From NCBI GenBank assembly GCA_943735955.1, contig OX030967.1, positions 6,026,759 through 6,090,758 of the forward strand: a stretch of DNA of 64,000 nt, written 5' to 3'. This DNA comes from Piscicola geometra. Taxonomy: Eukaryota > Annelida > Clitellata > Hirudinida > Piscicolidae. A program made the translations under genes and the position numbers. Positions 48,201 through 57,779 of the stretch are shown here, in pieces (position 1 is the first letter of the stretch; each line of letters opens with the position of its first letter). The notes under the pieces were generated by a model, which saw only the letters and a program-made list of their open reading frames with translations, made no database searches and was not told where the DNA came from.

Positions 48201-51200
48201 CCCACCAACCCCTCCAATCACCCACCCCCTCCAATCATCCACCCACCTCCTCCAATCACCCACCCACCCCTCCAATCACCCACCTCCTCCAATCACCCAC
48301 CCCCTCCAATCACCCACCCCCTCCAATCACCCACCCACCCCCTCCAATCACCCACCCACCCCCTCCAATCACCCACCTCCTCCAATCACCCACCCACCCC
48401 CTCCAATCACCCACCAACCCCTCCAATCACCCACCCACCCCCTCCAATCATCCACCCACCCCCTCCAATCACCCACCAACCCCTCCAATCACCCACCCCC
48501 TCCAATCATCCACCCACCTCCTCCAATCACCCACCCACCCCTCCAATCACCCACCTCCTCCAATCACCCACCCCCTCCAATCACCCACCCCCTCCAATCA
48601 CCCACCCTCCAATCACCCACCCTCCAATCACCCACCTCCTCCAATCACCCACCCACCCCCTCCAATCACCCACCCTCCAATCACCCACCCCCTCCAATCA
48701 TCCACCCACCCCCTCCAATCACCCACCCCCTCCAATCACCCACCTCCTCCAATCACCCACCCACTCCAATCACCCAGTCCCCATTCAATCACCCACCCCC
48801 TCCAATCATCCACCCACCTCCTCCAATCACCCACCCACCCCTCCAATCACCCACCTCCTCCAATCACCCACCCCCTCCAATCACCCACCTCCTCCAATCA
48901 TCCACCCACCCCCTCCAATCACCCACCCTCCAATCACCCACCCCCTCCAATCACCCACCCCCTCCAATCACCCACCCTCCAATCACCCACCTCCTCCAAT
49001 CACCCACCCACCCCCTCCAATCACCCACCCTCCAATCACCCACCCCCTCCAATCACCCACCCCCTCCAATCATCCACCCACCCCTCCAATCACCCATCCA
49101 CCCCTCCAATCACCCACCCCTCCAATCACCCACCCCCTCCAATCATCCACCCACCCCTCCAATCACCCATCCACCCCTCCAATCACCCACCCCTCCAATC
49201 ACCCACCCCTCCAATCACCCACCCTCCAATCACCCACCCTCCAATCACCCACCCACCCCCTCCAATCACCCACCCCTCCAATCACCCACCCCTCCAATCA
49301 CCCACCCCCTCCAATCATCCACCCACCCCTCCAATCACCCATCCACCCCTCCAATCACCCACCCCTCCAATCACCCACCCCTCCAATCACCCACCCTCCA
49401 ATCACCCACCCTCCAATCACCCATCCTCCAATCACCCACCCTCCAATCACCCACCCCCTCCAATCATCCACCCACCCCTCCAATCACCCATCCACCCCTC
49501 CAATCACCCACCCCTCCAATCACCCACCCCTCCAATCACCCACCCCTCCAATCACCCACCCTCCAATCACCCACCCTCCAATCACCCACCCTCCAATCAC
49601 CCACCCTCCAATCACCCACCCTCCAATCACCCACCCCCTCCAATCACCCACCCCCTCCAATCACCCATCCCCTCCATCCACCCAGCCCCCATTCAATTAA
49701 ACTTCTCCCATAAACCCAGGTGTGAAGTGCGTGTCAAACCAGCCGCTTACAGCGTGAGATGGATGGTTGGTGGCTCGGGGGGGATGGAGATGGTGAGGGG
49801 AGGAGTGGAGAGGGGTGGGATGGAGATGGTGGGGAGAGGAGTGGAGAGGGGTGGCAGGGAAGATGGAAGTCATGGGATGGATTGGGATGTCGAAAAAGTT
49901 TCGGAGATGGATGGAAAAAAGAAGGATAGGCAAGAAAAGATGGATGGAAGAGAGGATGGAAGGATGGATAGAAGAGAGGATGAAAGGATAGATGGAAGAG
50001 AGGATGAAAGGATGGATGGAAGAGAGGAGGGAAGGATGGATGGAAGAAAGGATGGAAGGATGGATGGAAGAGAGGATGGACTCAAGGACGCCAGGACGAA
50101 TTTTGAGATGGGTTTTACTTCGTCCTTTCTTGTGAGTTACTTCTTTTTTGTTGTAGTTTTTGTTGTTGTTGCAGTTGCAGTTGCAGTTGCAGTTGTAGTT
50201 GTTGCAGTTGTAGTTGCAGTTGTAGATGCAGTTTTAGTTGTTGCAGTTGATAGATAGGACATAAAACACGGCGTCGACTTATTTGGCCACTCCAATGGAC
50301 GCCATGTGACCAATTCCTTTTGCACTCACGCTGTGACTCGATTGTGAATTTGTGAGAAGGAATGATGAATGGGTGGATGGATGGATGGATGGATGGATGG
50401 ATGGATGGATGGATGGATGGATGGATGGATGGGTGGATGGATGGATGGATGGATGGATGGATGGATGGATGGATGGATGGATGGATGGATGGATGGATGG
50501 ATGGATGGATGGATGGATGGATGGATGGATGGATGGATGGATGGATGGATGAATGGATGGATGAATGGATGGATGAATGGATGGATGGATGGATGGATGG
50601 ATGGATGGATGGATGGATGGATGGATGGATGGATGGATGGATGGATGGATGGATGGATGGATGGATGGATGGATGGATGGATGGATGGATGGATGGATGG
50701 ATGGATGGATGGATGGATGGATGGATGGATGAATGGATGGATAAATGAATGGATGGATGGATGGATGGATGAATGGATGGATGAACGGATGGATGAATGG
50801 ATGGATGAATGGATGGTTGTTGCACGCTATTTCTCTTCCAAACAACTCTGAGCCTCCCAACATCAATCAGCCTTTCCATTCAAAGCCTGCTTATTTTGTG
50901 CAATTCTCGATCTTCTCAATTCAACTTGTCGCCATTATTTCAGAATCCATTTGGCGCATCTTCATATGACGTCATCTTTGCACGGATCATTATCATCAAC
51001 ATCATCCCATATTTTTGCTGCACACCCTACAACAACAAGCCACACCATCACACCACACAACACCAACTACCACACCACACACCACACCACACCACACACC
51101 ACACCACACCACACACCACACCACACCACACCACACACCACACCACACCACACTACACCACACACTACACCACACCACACACCACACCACACCACACCCT

Positions 51201-54200
51201 CACACCACACAACACCAACTACCACACCACACCACACCACACCACACCACACACCACACACCACACCATCACACCACACCACACAACACACCATCACACC
51301 ACACCACACTACACCACACCACACACCACACTACACCACACACCACACCACACCACACAACACACCACACACCACACCATCACACCACACCACACACCAC
51401 ACCACACCACACCACACTACACCACACCACACACCACACCACACCACACCACACTACACCACACACCACACCATCACACCACACCACACAACACACCATC
51501 ACACCACACCACACTACACCACACACCACACCACACACCACACCACACACCACACCACACCATCACACCACACCACACCACACACCACACTACACACCAC
51601 ACACCACACCACACCACACACCACACCACACCACACTACACCACACCACACACCACACCATCACACCACACCACACTACACACCACACCACACCACACCA
51701 CACCACACCATCATTGCTGCATACAAATAGAAATCATTTATTCGACTCATTGTAGTTTTCCTTCAATAATTTATGCCACCATTATTCACCGCTGCGCTTT
51801 TAAAGTTCCATTTTACACCAAAAAAATTATTTATAAAAAAAAGATCGAAATAACAGCAAAATAGAAAAAATCAAACGCTTTCAAAGTTTTCAAACAGTTT
51901 TTATTGAGTTGATATTTTTTATGAATTATTTTACTCGTTTCTTGCAGTTTGATCGAGTTTAAATGCCTTCTTAATGCTACGCCGTCTCTACTTTCCACTT
52001 TTGAAGTGTTCTCAGTCTCCTTTGGCAGCGCCTCCATTGCGCTTCCTCCCAACCATCCACTGCTTCTTTGTTCTCTCTCGAGTTTAAGATGTCTTCCTTT
52101 AGAAGCTAGTTTATAATTTCGACAAATATTTCCTGATACTAATCCAGTAATTGTGTTATTTTGTCATCGCGTTAATATTTTAATTCCATAGTAATTGCAT
52201 CAACTCGCTGATGAAGATTTATTTCGCATCACTCTGAGTTCATTCATTTTTCATCCCTACTCCATCCTCCATCATCAATCCATTCCATCCTCCTCTATCC
52301 TCCTCCATCACTCCTCCACCCTCCTCCACCCTCCTCCATCACTCCATTCCATCCTCCTCCACCCTTCTCCATCACTCCATTCCATCCCCCTCCATCAAAA
52401 TTCTTGATTTTGTTTGAGCTCAAACAATTGATTTTTAAAAACAATTAAATGAGTTCTTTTAAAGTTGGCTTCCTTCAAGTTTCAAGAGCGTATCATTGTT
52501 TCCTTTTTGATGTTTAAAAATTTTGTAAATTTGAAAAACTTCTTTTTGGGAAACATGAATCAATTATGTTTACAGTTTTGGATCAGCCAAATGTATTTTT
52601 AATTTTTTAACTAGTTTTCAAAAAGACAAAAACTATATTTTGAAAAGTTTTCAAAGTGACAAATGTTCTCGAAATTAGGCTTTTCAAAACTTCCATCTTT
52701 TTATAACTTTTCCAAGCAAAACGTTTCAAAATGAGAAAAAATTATTCTTAGAAAAACAGTTAAAATTTTTGTTTTTACATCTTAAATAAAAAAGTTAAAA
52801 CTTTTTATTTTCAGAGCTAGATTTTTTATATGAAAAAACTGTAACACATTTATGTACTAAGAGAATTTTAATTGAACAATGAAATCCTATCTTATAAATA
52901 GATTTAATGGAAATAAAAATAATGTTTAAATTTTGTTTATGCAAATTTCTGAAGATTTTGAACATCTTTTCAAAGTTTGGACGCGGTTAAAAGGTTATTT
53001 ATCTTCAAACATAAAAAATGTAATTTTGTTTTGCAAAATTGTAATAAAATAATAATTTTTTAATCTTCCTGCAAACATCTTATCTCGCCAGATCATTCTT
53101 CCTTCAACGTTGTACCAGTTTTTCCATTTAAAATGGAATAAATAGGCAAGAAAATCACTTTTTGTAGTTTTTCAAAACATAGAAGTATAAGGAAACTTTG
53201 AAAACGGCACTTCTGGTTGTAAATAACAATTTATTTTCATAATCACAAATTGTTTTTTAAAGTGAGTTTCTTTATTTTTTTTCATTTTTCCTCGAAAGAC
53301 TCTCTTATTTTCATTCCATTACGAATTATTTTCAAACTATTAAATTATTTTTTCAAACTATTAAATTATTTTTTTCTATTCATCCTATTTTTCTTCTTGA
53401 GCTTCTCATAAGCTTTTTGTTTTGTTTTTTATTTATTTCATTTTTATTCAAACTTTTTTTTCGAATTCTTTTTATTTCCGACCTATCATCATACCGCTTC
53501 CGACTTCTGCATTCAACACACTCGTACTTTTTTCTTTTTTCAACTTACATCCTTTTATTCAGCATCCACTCATCTTCTTCGAAGGTCTTTTTCTTTGGTT
53601 TTCTGTTTGCCGTTTCCAGAAGTCTCCTTCAATTAATCACTCCAACACTCATTATTCCACTTCCATCTACTTTTTTACCACCTTCCTCCCACACCCGATC
53701 CCCCTCCTACCAACTCCCCATCTTTCTTCCACTTACCACCTACTCCACACCTCTCTCCATCCACCTACCTCCCCCTCAGAAAACCGGCAAAGATATGTAC
53801 GAGGCAAGCTTTTTAATTCCACAAGTGAGTCATTTATAATCCTTCCTCCCTCCTCCATCCTTCTTCCATCCCTCTTTCATCCCTCCTCCATCCCTCCTCC
53901 ATCCCTCCTTCATCCTCTTTCCATCCCTCATCCATCCATCCTCCATCCCTCCTCCATTCCTCCTCCATCTCTTCTCCATCCCTCCTCCATTCCTCCTCCA
54001 TCTCTTCTCCATCCCTCCTCCATTCCTCCTCCATCTCTTCTCTATCCCTTTTCCACTTCTACTACCACAACACCCTCTCACTTCTACTACCACAACAACC
54101 TCTCACTTCTACTACCACAACACCTTCTCACTTCTACTACCACAACAACCTCTGACTTCTACTACCACAACACCCTCTCACTTCTACTACCACAACAACC

Positions 54201-57200
54201 TCTCACTTCTACTACCACAACACCCTCTCACTTCTACTACCACAACAACCTCTCACTTCTACTACCACAACACCCTCTCACTTCTACTTCCAAAACCCAC
54301 TGGTCTTTCTGTCCCCTTAAACCTTTCTATTTTGACCCCACAACTTCCTGTTATCTCACCTCCACAACACCATCTTACATCCGCCCCACAACACCCTCTT
54401 ACATCCGAACACAACACCATCTTACATCCGAACAGCAACACCCTCTTACATCCGAACAGCAACATCCAGCACCCTCATGAATTGAACATGGAGGCAAATG
54501 TGCCGAGTGAATTATTAAAAGGAAGCAGATTTATTTACGATCTTCGGAACGTCTTAAATCGCGCATTTTTGTGGGGTTTTGTTTGACATTATTTACCATC
54601 ATGTAAGTTTACTTTTAAATTTTAAAATCTGCTTTTGGTTTTGTGAAATCTTTATGCGTGGAATTGCAAATTGTTGTTTATGTTTTCTTGAAGAAGAAAA
54701 AGTTATAGAGGAAAGAGATGGTATGTGGTGAGAGTGAGGGCTGGTGGAGAAGTGGATGAATTATGGATGGATGGATGGATGGATGGATGGATGGATGGAT
54801 GGATGGATGGATGGATGGAGGGATAGATGGATGGATGGATGGATGGATGGATGGATGGATGGATGGATGGATGGATAGATGGATGGATGGATGGATGGAT
54901 GGATGGATGGATGGATGGATGGATGGATGGATGGATGGATGGATGGATGGATGGATGGATGAATGGATGGATGGATGGATGGATGGATGGATGGATGGAT
55001 GGATGGATGGATGGATGGATGGATGGATGGATGGATGGATGAATGGATGGATGGATGCATGGATGGATGGATGCATGGATGCATGGATGGATGGATGGAT
55101 GGATGGATGGATGGATGCATGGATGCATGGATGGATGGATGGATGGATGGATGGATGGATGGATGGATGGATGGATGGATGGATGGATGGATGGATGGAT
55201 GGATGGATGGATGGATAGATGGATGGATGGATGGATAGATGGATAGATGACATGTTGGATGAGTTTCAAAGAAACAGAAACCATTTTATGTGCGTGGGTT
55301 GAAGCGGAATGAGGGAGTTAAGAGAAGGGTGGGAGAGGGGGGAAGTCAGGGTTGCAAAGGGATGAGAGAGTTTAGAAGGGTGGGAGGGGGGAAGTCAGGG
55401 TTGATAGGGAAGAGTGTGGGAGGGAGAGGTGGGTGAGTGGTTGCATGAACGGCGGGTGCGAAGATGCGGAAATGGATTCATGCAAAGTCGTCTGAGTTTT
55501 GAGGCTGCACTGCTCACGCGCTGCATCCTGCTCATGTGAGGAGGAGGAGGAATGAAACGTCGTTGGTTGAAGAAAAAGTGATAGTGATCATTTCGATGGT
55601 GATGATGATGATGATGATGTTGATAATGAAAAAAATGAAAAAGAGAATAAAAAAGAATTAAATAAAGATAATTAAGAGAATTAAAAGAAGGAAGAAGAGG
55701 ATGAAGAAGAGGATGACGGAAGAGTATGAAGAAAAGGATGACGGAAGAGGTGACGTCATGTGAATGAAATGACGGCTTCTGAATGGATGATCTGCCTCGC
55801 TAGAAGTGACTCGGAATAAGATGGGTAGCTTAGGAGGCAGAAGAGGTGGAGTGATGCTCGAAGGAAAAATAAAAGTTGTTGAAAAAAAGTGGCAAAGATG
55901 GGAAGAGGAGTTTTAAGGATTAAAACTCTAATAAAATTATTTAAGGAAAATAAATAAAACTTTCAGTTTGGAAGAAAGTGGATAATTTCGCAGTATAAAC
56001 TTTTGTTTTTTAATTACGTGACGTTAAAAGCACTTTAAATAAACAAAGTTTAATTAAGGCTTAAAAGCAGGCAAATATAGTTGAAAACTAAGAAATAAAA
56101 GTGGGGAGGTGGAAAAATGTACTTGAAAGAGAAAGTGGGATGGAGGAAATGAGTTGTGGAAGGTCGTGAATGGAAGAGTGGACCAATTTCATTCGGGTTC
56201 AAAACTAGTGCTGAATTTAAATTGTTTTATGAATAAATAATTAAATGTTTATGAATAATAAATTTATAATTAGCTTGTGAATCCAATTGAACATCCCTAA
56301 TTGGATTCAAACTCACCAAATCAATAAGACGCGAGCTTTTTGATGACTACTTTGTGGAAAGCAAGAGAAGTTTGAGGAGAAGATCACTTGGATTATAAAA
56401 TGAGAAAGATATCTCAGGAGGAAAGTGGAGCAAACAAGTTAGGGAACCAAATAAGAAACTCAATTCAATTAGTGGCCACTCAATTAGTCATTACAGTCAC
56501 TCAATTAAATATTTCAGATGAGCAATTAGGAGCTGAAACACCCAATTAGAAACTTCAAACACCCAATTAGGGGCAGTTTGACTGCTGTCTTCGCCTTGAC
56601 GGATTGCCTTTCTTGCATTGATTTACGAGTCTCCACATTCTCTTTCACACACTTCATTCTTTCAATTGCATTAAGACTAATTGCACCATGTCCTTAATTA
56701 GCTCTTAGTTATCTTTGTATTTTATAATTATATAAACCATACATACATATCACTGTATGTATATGGTATAAACTTTGTATTTTATTATTTAATCACCTTT
56801 TATTTTATTATTTTATCAAAAAAACAATAAGAACAATTTCTTTTCAAACTTTGAAAAAAATGAAACATTTAATAATTAAAACGAAAGTCTCAAGCTGCAA
56901 AGCATTCAGAAATATTCTTATTTTGAGGACATTTTTTCCTTTATTTAATCAAAACTTCATTTTTTAAAAGATTTTCTTTCATTTCCAATTAGTCTTGGTT
57001 TGTGAACCAGCTTGTTTTTAACAAAAATCACGTCTGAAAATCTTTTAATTAAATTTTAAAAACATTTTTTTTTTGGATTTGCGAAACTGGAATTTTTTTT
57101 TTAATTATACAAATCACGTGAAGGGAAAAAACAACAAATTTAGAAAAATATTATAAAATAAGCTTCATAAAACAATATATTTTAAAAGTTTAGTTGAAAA

Positions 57201-57775
57201 TCGAATTAAATCTTCCGTTGAATCTTAAAATTAGAATTCATTCACCAGGTGTCAGAGTCAACTCCGCAGAAGTTCACCCTCGTCGTGGCGAACGAGGTGG
57301 AGGTCAGAAGGAGAGACGTGCGACTCAAAATTAGTTCGGGAAAACATTTTAATCAAAAATGTTCTTTAAATTTATTTGGCAAATAAAAATATAACATCAA
57401 AATATTAAGTTTTAGATTTTTAAATATAATTTGTTAACTTTCCAACTTCTTCCCTCTACCAGGACCTCACAGTTCTCTCGAAGACCACTTCTCACCCTCA
57501 CGCCACTTCGTCCTCACCCACCTCCACCCCTCCCACCTCCACCCCTCCTTCTCCAACCCCCATCAACACTTCTCCAATCGCAGATCGCCATTTTTGTTTC
57601 AAAAAAACTCATTTCCACTCCCTCACAGAACTTTCTGTCTCGCAGTTTTTTCTGTCTGTTCTTTTATTGGGAATATTTTGTGAAGTAAAAAAAATTAAAC
57701 ATTGTTTTTTATTTAATAAAAAGTATTATTTAAATTGGAAATTGAGCTTTAATTGTTGTTTTGGTTAAGCTGTCG
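27092..57775 (+). CDS. Immunoglobulin-superfamily cell-surface protein, at least 11 exons
   Basis: Exons: 27092-27119, 27529-27759, 27965-28060, 29135-30171, 30500-30550, 36237-36402, 38999-39062, 40874-40943, 49720-49753, 53780-53824, 57249-57302 (or -57296) and an uncertain last exon from 57463. Phases agree from 27092 to 40943 and from 49720 to 57302; a phase break shows at least one exon is missed between 40944 and 49719. Ig domain 1: [10 protein letters not shown] ... VLWLKEQ ... [15 protein letters not shown] (paired Cys, Trp, DSGNYTC). Domain 2: [11 protein letters not shown] ... [20 protein letters not shown] ... [20 protein letters not shown]. Later pieces: [29 protein letters not shown] and [12 protein letters not shown] joined to [16 protein letters not shown]. 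Likely a secreted or membrane adhesion/recognition protein; no orthologue is named. Start exons and C-terminus are unresolved: the last exon is Thr/Ser/Pro-rich with a possible short hydrophobic segment ([13 protein letters not shown]), but its frame is ambiguous and an AATAAA at 57715 precedes that frame's stop. Confidence 0.8.
28061..28152. repeat. G-run tract directly after a splice donor
   Basis: GT followed by runs of 9-14 Gs separated by TGATGTTT/TGTTT begins at the first intron base after exon 27965-28060. Intron sequence 28160-29130 is otherwise AT-rich, with a GGGGGAGGGAGGAA array at 28575-28665. Confidence 0.9.
29135..30171 (+). CDS. IgSF exon with ~310-residue low-complexity insertion inside Ig domain 2
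   Basis: A 1,037-bp exon (acceptor AACGCAG, donor AGG/GTGAGT) enters in phase 1 and leaves in phase 0, matching its neighbours. It starts with an Ig strand ([17 protein letters not shown]) and ends with the next strands of the same fold ([20 protein letters not shown]). Between them lie poly-Asn from AAC/AAT, unique hydrophilic stretches ([35 protein letters not shown]), two poly-Ser runs from TCA/TCG, and more poly-Asn. The frame is open for 345 codons although AAT repeats would give TAA stops in another frame. A 750-bp hidden intron is possible, but I see no convincing splice sites. Confidence 0.75.
30180..30775. repeat. GGGAAGGGAGG array and (GT)n array
   Basis: 30180-30390: GGGAAGGGAGG units immediately after the 29135-30171 donor. 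30550-30775: interrupted (GT)n starting at the donor of exon 30500-30550. Confidence 0.9.
30780..31370. other. IgSF intron, AT-rich
   Basis: Unique AT-rich intron sequence; no exon seen. Confidence 0.6.
31375..31890. repeat. (ATCC/ATTC)n and CCATCCATCACC repeats
   Basis: 31375-31680 tetranucleotide CATC/CATT tract. 31755-31890 12-bp CCATCCATCACC units. Both in the IgSF intron. Confidence 0.9.
32005..34215. repeat. 2.2-kb 12-bp CTCAACCCTCAC satellite
   Basis: About 184 copies of CTCAACCCTCAC with CTCC, TTCA and ATCT variants, in the 30551-36236 IgSF intron. The period is a multiple of three, so open frames of more than 740 codons exist on both strands; all are Leu/Thr/Ser, Asn/Pro/His or Val/Glu/Arg repeats and are rejected as genes. 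The flanks TTTGAATGGCATTTAA and TTTAAATGGCACTTTA resemble each other. Confidence 0.97.
34320..35035. repeat. 20-bp ACACAAGCAGACATACTCAG and 41-bp minisatellites
   Basis: 34320-34425 about five copies of a 20-bp unit. 34498-35035 about 13 copies of a 41-bp pyrimidine-rich unit containing CACCACTCCCTCCATCCC. Confidence 0.9.
35040..35965. other. IgSF intron, AT/T-rich
   Basis: Unique sequence with a TTACTTTTTTG repeat at 35800-35885. No supported exon. Confidence 0.5.
35970..36915. repeat. Repeats on both sides of IgSF exon 36237-36402
   Basis: 35970-36225: ~26-bp CCACACCCACCCCCTCACC units giving the acceptor pyrimidine tract. 36480-36915: GGGATGGTGGGT units downstream. Confidence 0.9.
36920..38220. 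other. IgSF intron; AT-rich ~45-bp repeat at 37380-37565
   Basis: Four degenerate copies of an ATTTAAATATTTAT...TTTATTGGACATTT unit. Nothing else supported. Confidence 0.6.
38225..38480. repeat. 17-bp CTCATGCCCCTCTCACC minisatellite
   Basis: About 15 copies. Confidence 0.95.
38880..39200. repeat. (ATC)n and (GAT)n tracts flanking IgSF exon 38999-39062
   Basis: (ATC)n with CTC interruptions up to 38995, and (GAT)n from 39063 to about 39160. The donor GTGATG is the first unit of the GAT tract. Confidence 0.92.
39205..40870. other. IgSF intron, AT-rich
   Basis: AT-rich unique [21 protein letters not shown] degenerate repeat at 40595-40770 precedes the exon at 40874. Confidence 0.6.
41518..41857. 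repeat. 21-bp minisatellite, about 16 copies
   Basis: Unit contains GGCGTACACTCGGGTATT followed by CAT or TAT. Length is a multiple of three, so several frames are open on both strands. Confidence 0.95.
42070..42295. repeat. (GAT)n microsatellite with GGGGAT and GGTGAGGGT interruptions
   Basis: Trinucleotide tract in the IgSF intron. Confidence 0.92.
42530..43580. repeat. 17-bp GGAGGAGTGAGTTGGAG minisatellite, about 60 copies
   Basis: Each unit carries GGAGTGAGTTGG, a close match to a 5' splice site, on the plus (gene) strand. Variants GGAAGG, GCAGTG and AAGAGTG are interspersed. Confidence 0.95.
43740..44395. repeat. GGAT patch and (GATGATGGTGGTGATGTAGAAGT)-like 20-27-bp repeat
   Basis: Variable-length units joined by TAGAAGTGATGATGATGG. 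Sequence 44400-44750 is unique with no gene seen. Confidence 0.85.
44755..49690. repeat. 4.9-kb CCAATCACCCACCCCCT satellite with higher-order structure
   Basis: About 290 units of 15-19 bp built on CTCCAATCACCCACC. Marker variants (CAGTCCCCATTCAATCAC, ACCAACCCCTCC, CAATCATCCACC) recur with a ~2.03-kb shift: for example CAATCATCC at 45310 and 47341, ACCAACCCC at 45821 and 47853. A nested 271-bp duplication lies near 46110/46381. The array ends directly before the 49720 exon acceptor. Confidence 0.97.
49770..50090. repeat. GGATGGAAGAGA-type purine repeat
   Basis: GGAGATGGTGAGGGGAGGAG then AGAGGATGGAAGGATGGAT units. 50155-50245 is GTTGCA/GTTGTA-rich. Confidence 0.85.
50365..50815. repeat. (GGAT)n microsatellite, about 445 bp
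   Basis: Near-perfect GGAT tract with a few GAAT and GGGT variants. Met-Asp-Gly-Trp and Ile-His-Pro-Ser frames are artefacts. Confidence 0.97.
51040..51715. repeat. CACAC/CACCA pentamer satellite
   Basis: About 670 bp of CCACA/CACAC units with TCACACCA interruptions. Confidence 0.95.
51720..53410. other. IgSF intron, AT-rich
   Basis: A CCATCCTCCTC patch at 52255-52400; the remainder is AT-rich unique DNA with no exon supported. Confidence 0.6.
53835..54295. repeat. CCATCCCTCCT repeat and 25-bp CTTCTACTACCACAACAAC repeat
   Basis: 53835-54055 pyrimidine-rich 10-15-bp units beginning just after the 53780-53824 donor. 54055-54295 about nine copies of a 25-bp unit. Confidence 0.92.
54760..55250. 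repeat. (GGAT)n microsatellite, about 490 bp
   Basis: Near-perfect GGAT with GCAT and AGAT variants. Confidence 0.97.
55255..57240. other. IgSF intron, AT-rich, no exon seen
   Basis: Unique sequence, a short GAAGAGGATGACG repeat near 55690-55760, and otherwise AT-rich DNA. Confidence 0.6.
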
Positions 57776-57779
57776 TACC

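Noticed and set aside
50115..50879. Met-Asp-Gly-Trp / Ile-His-Pro-Ser repeat proteins (also at 3020-3290, 21800-22230, 54680-55280)
   Set aside because: (GGAT)n is open in most frames on both strands; simple microsatellite.
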